Below, one piece after another: positions 20,660-35,228 of a stretch of 64,000 nucleotides of DNA. The DNA is from Sacculina carcini (lineage: Eukaryota; Arthropoda; Thecostraca; Sacculinidae). Location of the stretch: assembly GCA_916048095.2 (NCBI GenBank), contig OU696571.1, positions 745,001 through 809,000 on the forward strand, in the 5' to 3' direction. Below the pieces are notes generated by a model. The model was not told the origin of the DNA. It worked only from the letters and a program-made list of their open reading frames with translations, and made no database searches. The position numbers and the translations under genes were made by a program. The number at the start of each line of letters is the position of its first letter. Within the stretch, counting starts at the first letter, position 1.

Positions 20660-21390
20660 TAACAGTGAGTAACAGTGACAACAGTGAGTAAACGATAACA
20701 GTGACAACAGTGAGTAACAGTGAGTAACTGTGACAACAGTGAGTAACAGTGAGTAACAGTGAGTAAGAGTGAAAACAGTGAGTAACTGTGAAAACAGTGA
20801 GTAACTGTGACAACAGTGAGTAACAGTGAGTAACAGTGAGTAACAGTGATAACAGTGAGTAACAGTGATAACAGTGAGTAACAGTGAGTAACAGTGACAA
20901 CAGTGAGTAAACGATTACAGTGAGTAACAGTGAGTAACAGTGACAACAGTGAGTAACAGTGAGTAACAGTGAGTAACAGTGAGTAACTGTGAGTAACAGT
21001 GAGTAACTGTGAGTAACAGTGAGTAACTGTGACAACAGTGAATAACAGTGAGTAACTGTGAGTAACAGTGAGTAGCAGTGACAACAGTGAGTAACAGTGA
21101 CAACAGTGAGTAACAGTGAGTAACAGTAACAACAGTGAGTAACAGTGACAACAGTGAGTAACAGTGAGTAACAGTGAGTAACAGTGATAACAGTGAATAA
21201 CAGTGACAATAGTGAGTAACAGTGACAACAGTGAGTAACAGTGAGTAACAGTGACAACAGTGAGTAACAGTGATAACAGTGAGTAACAGTGAGTAACAGT
21301 GAGTAACAGTGAGTAACAGTGAGTAACAGTGAGTAAACTATAACAGTGAGTAGCAGTGACAACAGTGAGTAATCGATAACAGTTAACGAT
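20660..21390. repeat. 9/10-bp satellite, U2
   Basis: Longer than in U1; same mixed AGTAACAGTG / ACAACAGTG units. Confidence 0.92.
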
Positions 21391-21870
21391 AGCAGGATGT
21401 GTGAGAAAAAACAGAAATAAAAAATTCACAAGATATACTAAAATTTAACATAAAATATAAAAACATATCTTGTATATTAAGCGTACAACAGCAGATGCGT
21501 TGAACATAAATATTGTTGAGTATGGAAGTGATATGAGCAGCAAAGGTGCGGCCCATTGGACATCGTCATTATTCATTCAATAAATTGACAGCACCGGAGA
21601 CATACGCACAGACACCTTCATATGCTTGCACAGGGCGCATATACATTATGCAAATTATATGCAATGTATTCATGAGATTTGCAACATTGGTACATAACTT
21701 TCCACCCGGTCAGTGTTGAAATGAAAAATATTCCTGCAAAAAAGTCAGTGTTTTTATTTATAAATGTCAAGCTTTAACCAAATATACAAGCATATATAAA
21801 GTTAACAGAAAAGCTTACAAAAATAGCAAAGTTAAAGACATATATATAAGCATATATATATACTCTATAT

Positions 21871-22137
21871 CAGTGATCGGTAACCTTTTTCTCACTGATT
21901 CTCCACTTCTTAATGAGCCATCATTTCATTTTCCACACATTTTCAACTGATCAATTCAATAAATTCAGTTGTTACATAAAAGTAAATATCAAGAGGTCAA
22001 TAGAAACAAAAATATACGAATTTGAATTGATAAAGACACACACATAGTTGTCCTGTTCTGTCCGACCTTTAGCTTCCCACTTGGCAACTCTTCCATTCCC
22101 AACCAGTGGGGAATTTCCCACAAGTTTAGAACCAATG
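21871..22137 (-). mobile_element. hAT-like MITE-2, U2
   Basis: 267 bp, same ends and orientation as 10092-10357. Confidence 0.75.
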
Positions 22138-23096
22138 CAATATATTATGGTATACATCATTGGCAGGAACCCTTCACAGTGAGAGTCAGATGAGACTGAT
22201 GGAAGGAGGTGACGAGCCGGAGAGAAAAACTAAATCTCACACTACTACTACTAAATATAATAATGACAATAATAATAAATATTAAATGTAAAAGTAGTTC
22301 AATAATATATTTTATTTAGGAGAACTTATGATTTATTGGAATTTCTTGTCTACTTTTAGATGGAAGTCTGCGGGCCGGATTGTAATAATAAAACATAGCA
22401 GTGTGGCGGGTCGGACTAAGCTGAGCCTTCGCGGTCCGGATGTGGCCCGCCCCTGGTCTTTAAATGTTTCACTTGGTTACCAGTGGTATAGTATACTAGT
22501 GGCATCTTCAGTCTGTTAGTGTACTGCTGTACTAGAAGCTGAACAGATAGTATAGATGGTGCTGAAAGCTAGCCAGAATGACCACACAGTGACTCTAACA
22601 CTATGCTTCATCACAAGTGCTTGTATGTTTCCCCAAGAGGTCAGCTTAGTCTTGTCCAAGACGAAAACTCTAGCTGAAAATATTTGAAAGTTCTTGAAAT
22701 TACGCGCAATACGTCAAAATGTCATTATATTGAACTTGGTATTCAAACAAAATATTGCTCACAAATATTTAATACAAGAAAATGAATCATATTTTGAAAA
22801 TTAACAATACAAGCGAACTACGTCGTATTCTACTAGATAAATATAATTGACATGAAGCATACACTGAGGGAATTTGAAATTATATACTTGAATAATACAC
22901 CCCTAATATTTCCCCTAGTATAGTATCTTTTAAAATGGAAATTTACGCTTAATATTGGATATGTTCAAACATTGTCCATCAAAATTAGAATTGTACGTTA
23001 AGACATTTAACTACAAGATGCCCAAGCCATGTCATGTGCACATTAATGTAAATTACACTGTAATTAAGCCGAAACATCAATAAACGTTGCATTTAC

Positions 23097-23211
23097 TGTT
23101 CTAATTGTCTTAAATGTGATATTATCCAGGTAATATATGTTAGATTGGTCTGGTATTGTTCGTAACAATGCTGGTATTCCAAATCTTGCACCAACACTAT
23201 CTCACCGTCTT
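23097..23211 (-). CDS. CTLD gene exon 1, U2
   Basis: 115 nt, open. Ends ...WIISHLRQLE; the split codon with exon 2 is His rather than Arg. Splice sites kept. Confidence 0.55.
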
Positions 23212-23330
23212 CTGGAATTGAAGAAATAGAAGAAAACAAATTTGTATTTGCATAAGTCATGCCCCTGGCTCGCTGCTCCTTCAATTGCCTTCACCCGGCA
23301 ATTACGGTCTCATTGTGCGTGTGTGTGTGT

Positions 23331-23375
<45 letters not shown>

Positions 23376-23618
23376 TGTGTATGTGTGTGTCTGTGTGTAT
23401 GTGTGTGTGTGTCGACACATTTTCCATGTGCTGCCTATATCCGAGCCACTGGGCCCGTGCTAAACAGCCAGGATCAAGTGTTCAAGCGCCTCAACTAATG
23501 CATCTGGGCGGTGTGCTGCGTATGAAGCATGGATACACATCACTGCGAGGATGTCACGTGACTCAGGTCAGGCCAGGTCACGACACACGTTTGCCAGTGA
23601 CATTTAATCGTCCCATGT

Positions 23619-23754
<136 letters not shown>

Positions 23755-24428
23755 CAACTTAGCGGTGGCAAAGCTGTAGTTACGCAGCCTGTGTGTGTGT
23801 GTGTCGTATGATGAATGAGTCGAGTATTGTGCTGGCCTCTTATTATCGGACAAATGGCCACCTCAATCACTCGTCTTCGGCACTGATAATCACCTTATCT
23901 GTGTCATTCTCAGGTCTGAATAAGTTTCCTCCATTCACAAGAGACGGGATGAACAGAAATGAGAGAGAGAGAGAGAGTGTGTGTGTGTGTGGAAGAGATA
24001 GTCATGTGCCGAAATATACTTGAAAAACTAACAAACACAAACGCTCACATTTAGTTAACATATATAATTATCTTATTAACTATAATATTACTTATTAATT
24101 ATATTCTTATATTCTTATTATCTTATTAGATTATAATAAAAATATTAACATTATTAATTATCTCCAATTATGGGAATTTAGTGCCAAATTTGGTAGATAA
24201 ATTAATTGATTGTGAATATTTTCGTATAAATTCGCGCATCTTACCGAGTTTATTTTTATTACTATCAACACTCTCTAAGTCAGTGGTTCGTGACTTGTGA
24301 GCTACCTGACTGGTGACTCACGTGTGGTGTCTTATTAAGCCTACGAGTATGTGTGTGTGTGTGTGTGTGTGCGTGCAGGTGTATGTGTGAGAACCAACTT
24401 CATAAAGTCGCATATCAAGTCTGTGGGC

Positions 24429-25270
24429 GTTGGTGGTGTCGTGTCAGTGGTGTCGTGTTAGTGGTGGTGTGTTAGTGGTGGTGTGTCAGAGGTGTCGTGT
24501 CAGTGGTAGTGTATCAGTGGTAGTGTGTTAGTGGTGGTGTGTTAGTGGTGTCGTGTGTCAGTGGTGTTGTATCAGTGGTAGTGTGTTAGTGGTGGTGTGT
24601 CAGTGGTGTCGTGTCAGTGGTAGTGTATCAGTGGTAGTGTGTTAGTGGTGGTGTGTTAGTGGTGTCGTGTGTCAGTGGTGTTGTGTCAGTGGTAGTGTGT
24701 TAGTGGTGGTGTGTTAGTGGTGTCGTGTCAGTGGTGGTGTGTTAGTGGTGGTGTATCAGTGGTAGTGTGTTAGTGGTGGTGTGTCAGTGGTAGTGTGTTA
24801 GTGGTGGAGTGTGTTAGTAGTGGCGTGTCAGTGGTGTTGTGTTAGTGGTAGTGTATCAGTGGTAGTGTGTTAGTGGTGGTGTGTTAGTGGTGGTGTGTTA
24901 GTGGTGTCGTGTCAGTGGTGGTGTGTTAGTGGTGTCGTGTCAGTGGTAGTGTGTTATTGGTGTCGTGTGTTAGTAGTGGCGTGTCAGTGGTGGTGTGTTA
25001 GTAGTGTCGTGTTAGTGGTGTCGTGTCAGTGGTGTCGTGTCAGTGGTGTTGTGTCAGTGGTAGTGTGTTAGTGGTGGTGTGTTAGTGGTGTCGTGTGTCA
25101 GTGGTGTTGTGTTAGTGGTAGTGTGCCAGTGGTGGAGTGTGTTAGTAGTGGCGTGTTAGTGGTGGTGTGTCAGTGGTGTCGTGTCAGTGGTGGTGTGTTA
25201 GTGGTGGTGTGTTAGTGGTGTCGTGTGTTAGTGGTATTGTGCCAGTGGTGGAGTGTTAGTGTTGTCGTGT
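24429..25270. repeat. 14-bp G/T-rich satellite, U2, left block
   Basis: Same satellite as U1. Continues right of the LINE at 26449-27474 without the hAT-like insertion. Confidence 0.93.
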
Positions 25271-26448
25271 TAATAATAATAATAATAATAATAGCATTTA
25301 TTGCAATCGCAACATAATAGGCGCTTTTCATTGCAATAATCAACACACACAAAAAAAGAATAACAAAGAAAGAAAAGAAGAGACACAAATTTATAGACAG
25401 ATAGGAAGCAATTTTTCAAAAGAGTTTCGAGGCAAAATAATTAAGTCTTCTGTGTCCCGCATCAGTATTCGTCCTCGGAATTGATATTGTGTTCGTATGA
25501 CGTAGGATATTCGACTGGAGATTGCGTATTTGGATTGTACGGTATAGCTGTGCTGGTCGCTGCGTTTTGAAGATCATAGATAGAAGTCGTTTTCTATTGT
25601 TCGTGATGAGTTGTTCAAAGGTCGGCAATTGTAGTAATTCGTATGCTGATGAAATGTGGTCGTATTTCCTCTTGTTAGATAGGATTCGGGCGCAAAAATT
25701 CAATATTCGTTGTAGTCGTCGAAGCTGCGTGGTTCCGGCTGTTCCATACACCGTACTACAAAATGACAATATCGATAGTATGAATGCGTTGATCATGGTG
25801 CGGTGTGTGAATTCAGGCAGACTCGACTTCGCATGGTTGATGCATAACAAAATGCCAGTAGATTTTCTCACTAGTTGGTCTATGTGTTGGTTGAACTGTA
25901 GGTGCTTGTCAAGGTGCATGCCCTATACTTTCATTGATGTTGGCTGTTGTATTATATTTCCATTGAAAACTATGCTTATTTCAGGATACCCGTTCAGCAA
26001 GTACTTTGTTCCAAAAACTGCAAGTTGGGTTTTGTCAGGGTTAATCTTCATTCTGTTCGTTCGGTAATAATCAGCCAATTCTTCAAGTTGGTGCTCTAAC
26101 TGTCGGATGGTGCGATGCAGGTTATATTTCGTTGTCGTTATCATAATGTTCGTGTCATCGGCGTATTGCACTAACTGAAATCTGTTCTCGTCGTCTGGAA
26201 AATAGCATGATAAGTCGTTAGCGTATACGAGAAATAAAGCGCAGCTGAGACTACCGCCCTGGAAGATAGATAATTTTTCGGTAGTTGTTTTTATATCGGA
26301 ATATGTGAGTCGACTGTCTGGATGTCTTATTCGCACCTGTTGTGAATGGTCTGACAGATAGTTTGCGAACCAGCTCGAGTCAATGTTGAGTGCTTCCATC
26401 TTAGTGAGAAGGATGTCGTGGTGCACAATATCAAAGCATTTTATCAAA
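25271..26448 (-). mobile_element. 5'-truncated LINE, U2
   Basis: Orthologous to the LINE in U1. The RT frame has one in-frame stop after TSMKV near 25920 and is otherwise open between 25416 and 26447. Confidence 0.85.
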
Positions 26449-27474
26449 GTTAGCGGTGTCGTGTGTTAGTGGTGTCGTGTCATTGGTGGTGTGTTAGTGG
26501 TGTCGTGTGTTAGTGGTGTCGTGTGTTAGTGGTGGTGTGCTAGTGGTGGAGTGTTAGTGGTGGTGTGTGTTAGTGGTAGTGTGTTAGTGGTGGTATGTCA
26601 GTGGTGTCGTGTTAGTGGTGTAGTGTCAGTGGTGGTGTATCAGTGGTGTCGTGTCAGTAGTGGTGTGTTATTGGTAGTGTGTTAGTGGTGGTGTGTTAGT
26701 AGTGGCGTATCAGTGGTGGTGTGTCGGTGGTGTCGTGTCAGTGGTGGTGTGTCAGTGGTGTCGTGTCAGTGGTGGTGTGTCAGTGGTGGTGTGTTAGTGG
26801 TGTCGTGTCAGTGGTGTCGTGTCAGTGGTGGTGTGTTAGTGGTGGCGTGTTAGTGGTGGAGTGTGTCAGTGGTGGTGTATCAGTGGTGTCGTGTCAGTGG
26901 TGGCGTTTCAGTGGTGTCGTGTCGGTGGTGGTGTGTTAGTAGTGGCGTGTTAGTTGTGGAGTGTGTTAGTGGTGTCGTGTCAGTGGTGTTGTGTCAGTGG
27001 TGTCGTGTCAGTGGTGGTGTGTCAGTGGTGTCGTGTCAGTGGTGGTGTGTCAGTGGTGTCGTGTCAGTGGTGGTGTGTCAGTGATGGTGTGTTAGTGGTG
27101 TCGTGTTAGTGGTGTCGTGTCAGTGGTGGTGTGTGAGTGGTGGCGTGTTAGTGGTGGAGTGTGTCAGTGGTGGTGTATCATTGGTGTCGTGTCAGTGGTG
27201 GCGTGTCAGTGGTGGAGTGTCAGTGGTGGAGTGTGTCAGTGGTGGAGTGTCAGTGGTGGCGTGTCAGTGGTGGTGTGTCAGTGGTAGATTGTCAGTGGTG
27301 GAGTGTGTCAGTGGTGGTGTGTCAGTGATGTCGTGTCAGTGATGTCGTGTCATTGGTGTCGTGTCAGTGGTGGTGTGTTAGTAGTGGCGTGTCAGTGGTG
27401 TTGTGTCAGTGGTGGTGTGTCAGTGGTGGTGTGTCAGTGGTGGTGTGTTATTGGTGTCGTGTCAGTGGTGTCAG
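26449..27474. repeat. 14-bp G/T-rich satellite, U2, right block
   Basis: Uninterrupted about 1-kb block; contains the empty site of the hAT-like element near 26955. Confidence 0.93.
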
Positions 27475-27680
27475 TAAATTCAATATGTACAAGAATTAAG
27501 AGTACAAAATATTAAATTGAATAAAGAACAGACTGGAGCCAAAAACAGTAGAAGTTGTGACATTTTGTTTGAAATATTGCCAATCTGAATGTTGACCTCA
27601 ATTTTTCAGTGAAGTTCATGAATTGGTATGTGCGTTCATGTGACATTTTCAAAGTGCAAAATGTGTGTGTGTGTGTGTGT

Positions 27681-27745
<65 letters not shown>

Positions 27746-27925
27746 AGTGTGTGTGTGTTGATCGTGTTGAGCCGTATACCGCACCCTTCAATGCGCCAGC
27801 GAAAGCCAATAACTTTTGCACTCAAGCAGACACACATACACACACATTGGTCAATACAGACTATATCGGCTTAATTTTTCAAGGGAATGTGCGTAGAAGA
27901 CACTCAAAAAACTGAGGGAAACACG

Positions 27926-28183
27926 TCTGTTATATCATGTATCATGTCATGTCTGTTATATCATGTATCATGTCATGTCTGTTATATCATGTATCAAGTC
28001 ATGTCTGTTATATCATGTATCAAGTAATGTCTGTTATATCATGTATCAAGTCATGTCTGTTATATCATGTATCATGTCATGTCTGTTATATCATGTATCA
28101 AGTCATGTCTGTTATATCATGTATCAAGTCATGTCTGTTATATCATGTATCAAGTCATGTCTGTTATATCATATATCAAGTAA
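27926..28183. repeat. 26-bp satellite, U3, about 10 copies
   Basis: Same unit, at the U2/U3 junction. Confidence 0.93.
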
Positions 28184-28469
28184 TTGCTTTTTTGACTGTT
28201 AACATACCTGCTATTTTATGCTATAATTATTATGTCTAGCAATAAACGCGTTTTCATTTTTATATTGGCTCTAATCTGGAAATATTGTCCTATCATGACA
28301 GAGGAAGTTTATATTAACAGAAAATTTATAACGTAATACACAACGGCATGAAACAATCATAAACACACATTGCCTCTATAATAACTGTATATTTTTTTAA
28401 TGCTCAATTTGCTTGACAAATTATTACGCTTTTTAAAATGAAAACATACATCATGCATGTACAAATGCA

Positions 28470-28898
28470 CTATCCTTTGAGCCAAGAATTGCTGTTAATT
28501 TCACACAGGAATGCACGTTTGGGCTGAAAGATGTTATTGTGCGATCTCCTCGCCTTCCAAACACCATCACGAACCATCACGGTGTAAACTCTGTTTACGG
28601 CTAGCTTTCTCTTTCGCGGGAAGTTTGAGAACTTCAGTGGCTGACTGATCGAGGAAGATGTGTGCAAAAAACGCTCGCCGCCATTTTTGAACACGTTGAT
28701 CACCAGACGTCTCCTGTTAGCTAGAAATGCAACACAAATGTTGTCTGTTTCGTCTTCGGGCAGTGCCACACGTGAGAAAATATTCTCATCATAGCATAGT
28801 GAATTTGCTTCGTACAAGGTTGCTCTCCTATCAAGGTGTCGCTTGTAGCATTTTGCACCACACCCCGTATATCCGTCAGGACACGCCACGTACGCCGT
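28470..28898 (-). CDS. CTLD terminal exon, U3 (type A)
   Basis: 142 codons, phase 0, no break. Compared with U1 it differs by about nine replacements and about one silent change; the tail reads CEINSNSWLKG where U1 has CEVTSQNWLKG, six base changes in 14 bp. Confidence 0.75.
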   Translation of the reverse strand, partial: TAYVACPDGYTGCGAKCYKRHLDRRATLYEANSLCYDENIFSRVALPEDETDNICVAFLANRRRLVINVFKNGGERFLHTSSSISQPLKFSNFPRKRKLAVNRVYTVMVRDGVWKARRSHNNIFQPKRAFLCEINSNSWLKG

Positions 28899-28911
28899 CT
28901 GTAACAGAATA

Positions 28912-29177
<266 letters not shown>

Positions 29178-29283
29178 GCAAACTATTAACTTGCACATTT
29201 CTCATTTTGTTTTGCTTTGGTATAATTAATTATTACTATTTGTCGCATCCCAACTGTTCAATTATACAAACTATACTATAGAC

Positions 29284-29549
29284 CAGTGGTTCTTAACCTG
29301 TGTGGGAAATTCCCCACTGGTGGGGAATGGAAAAGTTGCCAAGTGGGAAGCTAAATGTCGGACAGAACAGGACAACTATGTGTGTGTTTTATCAATTCAA
29401 ATTCGTATATTTTTGTTTCTAATGACCTCTTGACATTTACTTTGATGTAACAACTGAATTTATTGAATTTATCAGCGCTGTTGTGTGGAAAATGAAGAGA
29501 TGGTTCATTAAGAAGTGGGGGATCAGAGAAATAATGTTGAGAACTCCTG
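29284..29549 (+). mobile_element. hAT-like MITE-1, U3
   Basis: 266 bp, full length, as in U1. Confidence 0.75.
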
Positions 29550-30522
29550 GTCTAGACAATTGGTTAATCTGATATTTGTTCGGATTATTCATGCGCAAGT
29601 ACACGCATGAGTCCGGTATAATTTTTGAAGATAATTAATTGTTGCTAAACCCACTCAAAAATCGTAGACTAGCATTGGAAAAAAACTCACAGCTTCAGCA
29701 TATGCGAGTGAAATTAACAAAACACATGCGTTGAGTAATTTCATCTGAAAAAAAACAAACATTGGCACAATAACATACTGACACTAAAATACTGGCACAA
29801 TAATACTGGCACAATAATACTGACACAATATCACTTACACAATATCACTGACACAATAATACTGACACAATATCACTGACACAATATGAATGACATAAAA
29901 TGTTCTGGTGTAATACAAATATAATACAATATTTTATATTAAATATATGATTAAAAAAAAGAGAATCAAATTTGAAAATCCATTTACACGTTGTTTGTTC
30001 ACTGGGAGTTACGTTAATACAAAAAGAACGTTGAAAACAAAGTGTCGGCTGAGTTTTGTTTGGTTAAAATCGGTAAATTAATTGATCAAAGTATTTTGTC
30101 TTATAAACACCACCAAGATCACAAAAATCTGATTGACAAACACAATTTTATTAATGCTGTTATTATCATACAAGGTGAGATGGGAAGTGTCGCTTGGGTG
30201 CAGTATGGAGTGAACGCTCACCTTTCTGAGATAGCACGGACAATGCACAATAACCACCACCAACTGACTGACTGACTGACTGACTGACTGACTGACTGAC
30301 TGTCTGTCTGACTGACTGACTGATATCATCCTACAATCATACTACCACTAATACCACCACACCTGCTTCAGCACGCCAATTTTCAACATGCAGGATATTG
30401 ACGTCACGTGCTAGACAAAGGAGTGGAGTGCTGCTGATAATACAAGACGTTCAACACAAAACCAACTGATAAGAAGGTGCTTGAAGACAAACAGGAAGAA
30501 CTGGCTTTTATAATTGTAATAG

Positions 30523-30819
30523 AAGGCACGAAATATAGTTTTCTTGATGAAAAGTAAAATTTATCCTGTCATTGACTTTGCTTGCATAAATTTCTTGCTT
30601 GACCTCGTTAATCTGCTTCATTCTCAAATCAACAGAAAATATTGTCCATTTTCTCAATTTTGCTCTAATTTCCTGAAACCATTCTTAGCATTTTCTGTGC
30701 TTTTCACGTCGTATACCGTTACCTATATTATGTTCTGGTGTCTTCAAGACAATCCAGTTATTATACCAACGATGACTAAGGGAAATATTGCAAATTTATT
30801 CACGTTCAAATTTAGATAA
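30523..30819 (+). CDS. Possible AIG1/FAR-17a-like exon, U3
   Basis: Counterpart of 8166-8462, open. Confidence 0.28.
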   Translation, partial: KARNIVFLMKSKIYPVIDFACINFLLDLVNLLHSQINRKYCPFSQFCSNFLKPFLAFSVLFTSYTVTYIMFWCLQDNPVIIPTMTKGNIANLFTFKFR

Positions 30820-31203
30820 TATTATAAAAAAAACAATTGTTTATGTCAGGCTGTATAATCTTGGAAACTAATTATTTTTGGGATTGACATTTCAATTACC
30901 AATCTATCAGTATTTTTTTCACAATATATGGCACAATACATTATAACAAACATAACAAATGCCTATTTTTCACTGGTTTTAAATACTTTTGTTTTCGTTT
31001 AGCACGTAAATAAACGCAAATTGACAGTGAAAAGTGTTTATTGTTTGCTTGTGGTGGTGGTGTTTTGTTTCAGACATTCAATCCAAATGCACCGGCTTGA
31101 AAGTGAATCGAAAATATACTGCACGAGTCCCTGAACAATTTCATCTTGAGCAAAATGTAATGTTTGCAACAAAGAAGAAAATGTTCATGTTTTGAAGGCT
31201 TAC

Positions 31204-31348
31204 TTCATTCTTAAGAATTAGGTCATCGAAAATCGAATTTTTGGCAAAGCAAATTATTTTCCCCCAGCTTTTTAATACCACCAAAGCAAGATCAGAACGA
31301 TCTTCCTGTGTTGCAATGTATTTAATGAATGCCACACCTCTTGTGCAA
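31204..31348 (-). CDS. CTLD gene exon 2, U3
   Basis: 145 nt, open. Replacements relative to U1 include ATQED for ATQEY and GKIICFAKNS for GKIMCVAKNL. Confidence 0.55.
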
Positions 31349-31422
31349 CTAGGATATATACAATAACACCAACAACAGTGTCTTTGTAGAACGCCAATAC
31401 AGAACACAGGCCCGGAATGAAG

Positions 31423-31845
31423 TAACAGTGAGTAACAGTGACAACAGTGAGTAAACGATAACAGTGACAACAGTGAGTAACTGTGAGTAACAGTGAGTAA
31501 CTGTGACAACAGTGAGTAACAGTGAGTAACTGTGACAACAGTGAGTAACAGTGAGTAACAGTAAGTAACAGTGAGTAACAGTAATTAACAGTGACAACAG
31601 TGAGTAACAGTGACAACAGTGAGTAACAGTGACAACAGTGAGTAACAGTGATAACAGTGAGTAACAGTGAGTAACAGTGAGTAACTGTGACAACAGTGAG
31701 TAACAGTGATAACAGTGAGTAACAGTGAGTAACAGTGAGTAACAGTGAGTAACAGTGAGTAACAGTGAGTAACAGTGAGTAACAGTGAGTAAACGATAAC
31801 AGTGAGTAGCAGTGACAACAGTGAGTAATCGATAACAGTTAACGA
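31423..31845. repeat. 9/10-bp satellite, U3
   Basis: Shortest block of this satellite in the array. Confidence 0.92.
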
Positions 31846-32329
31846 TAGCAGGATGTGTGAGAAAAAAAAGAAATAAAAAATTCACAAGATATACTAAAAT
31901 TTAACATAAAATATAAAAACATATCTTGTATATTAAGCGTACAACAGCAGATGCGTTGGACATAAATATTGTTGAGTATGGAAGTGATATGAGCAGCAAA
32001 GGTGCGGCCCGTTGGACATCGTCATTATTCATTCAATAAATTGACAGCACCGGAGACAGACGCACAGACACCTTCATATGCTTGCACAGGGCGCATATAC
32101 ATTATGCAAATTATATGCAATGTATTCATGAGATTTGCAACATTGGTACTTCTCAACTTTCCATCTGGTCAGTGTTGAATTGAAAAATATTCCTGCAAAA
32201 AAGTCAGTGTTTTTATTTATAAATGTTAAGCTTTAACCAAATATACAAGCATATATAAAGTTAACAGAAAAGCTTACAAAAATAGCAAAGTTAAAGACAT
32301 ATATATAAGCATATATATACAATCTATAT

Positions 32330-32595
32330 CAGTGATCGGTAACCTTTTTCTCACTGATTCTCCACTTCTTAATGAGCCATCATTTCATTTTCCACACATT
32401 TTCAACTGATAAATTCAATAAATTCAGTTGTTACATAAAAGTAAATATCAAGAGGTCAATAGAAACAAAAATAAACGAATTTGAATTGATAAATACACAC
32501 ACATAGTTGTCCTGTTCTGTCCGACCTTTAGCTTCCCACTTGGCAACTCTTCCATTCCCCACCAGTGGGAATTCACCACAAGTTTAGAACCAATG
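32330..32595 (-). mobile_element. hAT-like MITE-2, U3
   Basis: 266 bp, inverted relative to MITE-1. Confidence 0.75.
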
Positions 32596-33553
32596 CAATA
32601 TATTATGGTATACATCATTGGCAGGAAACCCTTTACAGTGAGAGTCAGATGAAACTTAAGGAAGGAGGTGACGGGCCGGAGAGAAAAACTAAATCTCACA
32701 CTACCACTACTAAATATATTAATGACAATAATAATAATAATGAAATGTAAAAGTAGTTCAATAATATATTTTATTTAGGAGAACTTTTGATTTATTGGAA
32801 TTTCTTGTCTACTTTTAAATGGAAGTCTGCGGACCGGATTGCAATAATAAAACATAGCAGGGTGGCGGGTCGGACTAAACTGAGCCTTCGCGGTCCGGAT
32901 GTGGCCCGCCCCTGGTCTTTAAATGTTTCACTTGGTTACCAGTGGTATAGTATACTAGTGGCATCTTCAGTTCGTTAGTGTACTGCTGTACTAGAAGCTG
33001 AACAGATAGTATAGATGGTGCCGAAAGCTACCCAGAATGACCACACAGTGACTCTAACACTACTTCATCACAAGTGCTTGTATGTTTCCCCAAGAGGTCA
33101 GCTTAGTCTTGTCCAAGACGAAAACTCTAGCTGAAAATATTTGAAAGTTCTTGAAATTACGCGCAATACGTCAAAATGTCATTATATTGAACTTGGTATT
33201 CAAACAAAATATTGCTCACAAATATTTAATACAAGAAAATGAATCATTTTTTTAAAATTAACAATACAAGCGAACTATGTCGTATTCTACTAGATAAATA
33301 TAATTGACATGAAGCATACACTGAGGGAATTTGAAATTATATACTTGAATAATACACCCCTAATATTTCCCCTAGTATAGTATCTTTTAAAATGGAAATT
33401 TACGCTTAATATTGGATATGTTCAAGCATTGTCCATCAAAATTAGAATTGTACGTTAAGACATTTAACTACAAGATGCCCAAGCCATGTCATGTGCACAT
33501 TAATGTAAATCACACTATAATTAAGCCGAAACATTAATAAATGTTGCATTTAC

Positions 33554-33668
33554 TGTTCTAATTGTCTTTGATATGATATTATCCAGGTAATATCTGCTAG
33601 ATTGGTCTGGTATTCTTCGTAACAATGCTGGTATTCCAAATATTGCACCAACACTATCTCACCGTCTT
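33554..33668 (-). CDS. CTLD gene exon 1, U3
   Basis: 115 nt, open. Most diverged exon 1: VQYLEYQHCYEEYQ and NLADITW, which removes the NLT glycosylation motif present in U1. Confidence 0.55.
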
Positions 33669-33800
33669 CTGGAATTGAAGAAATAGAAGAAAATAAATTT
33701 GTATTTGCATAAGTCATGCCCTTGGCTCGCTGCTCCTTCAATTGTCTTCACCCGGCAATTACGGTTTCATTGTGCGTGTGTGTGTGTATGTATGTGTGTA

Positions 33801-33831
<31 letters not shown>

Positions 33832-34094
33832 CTGTGTGTATGTGTGTGTGTATGTGTGTATGTGTGTGTGTGTGTGTGTCGACACATTTTCCATGTGCTG
33901 GCTATATCCGAGCCCGTGCTAAACCGCCAGGATCAAGTTCAAGTTCAGGTTCAAGCGCCTCAACTAATGCATCTGGGCGGTTTGCTGCGTATGAAGCATG
34001 GATACACATCACTGCGAGGATGTCACGTGACTCAGGTCAGGCCAGGTCACGACACACGTTTGCCAGTGACATTTAATCGTCCCATGTGCACACA

Positions 34095-34179
<85 letters not shown>

Positions 34180-34844
34180 CAACTTAGCGCTGGCAAAGCT
34201 GTAGTTACGCAGCCTATGTGTGTGTGTCGTATGATGAATGAGTCGAGTATTGTGCTGGCCTCTTATTATCGGACAAATGGCCACCTCAATCACTCGTCTT
34301 CGGCACTGATAATCACCTTATCTGTGTCATTCTCAGGTCTGAATAAGTTTCCTCCATTCACAAGAGGCGGGATGAACAGAGAATGAGAGAGAGAGTGTGT
34401 GTGTGTGTGGAAGAGATAGTCATGTGTCGAAATATACTTGAAAAACTAACAAACACAAACGCTCACATTTAGTTAACTTATATAATTATCTTATTAACTA
34501 TAATATTACTTATAATTATAATATTATATTCTTATTATCTTATTAAATTATAATAAAAATATTAACATTATTAATTATCTCCAATTATGGGAATTTAGTG
34601 CCAAATTTGGTAGATAAATTAATTGATTGTGAATATTTTCGTATAAATCCGCGCATCTTACCGAGTTTCTTTTTATTACTACCAACACTGCCTAAGTCAG
34701 TGGCTCGTGACTTGTGAGCTACCTGACTGGTGACTCACGTGTGGTGTCTTATTAAGCCTACGAGAATGTGTGTGTGTGTGAGTGTGCGTGCAGGTGTATG
34801 TGTGAGAACCAACTTCATAAAGTCGCATATCAAGTCTGTGGGCG

Positions 34845-35228
34845 TTGGTGGTGTCTTAGTGGTGGTGTGTAAGTGGTGTCGTGTCAGTGGTGGTGTGTTA
34901 GTGGTGTCGTGTCAGTGGTAGTGTGTTAGTGGTGGTGTGTGTTAGTAGTGGCGTGTCAGTGGTGGTGTGTTAGTATTGTCGTGTTAGTGGTGTCGTGTCA
35001 GTGGTGGTGTGTTAGTGGTGTCGTGTCAGTGGTAGTGTGTTAGTGGTGGTGTGTTAGTGGTGTCGTGTGTCAGTGGTGTTGTGTTAGTGGTAGTGTGCCA
35101 GTGGTGGAGTGTGTTAGTAGTGGCGTGTTAGTGGTGGTGTGTCAGTGGTGTCGTGTCAGTGGTGGTGTGTTAGTGGTGTCGTGTGTTAGTGGTATTGTGC
35201 CAGTGGTGGAGTGTTAGTGTTGTCGTGT
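34845..35228. repeat. 14-bp G/T-rich satellite, U3, left block
   Basis: Same satellite, shorter; continues at 36408-37224. Confidence 0.93.
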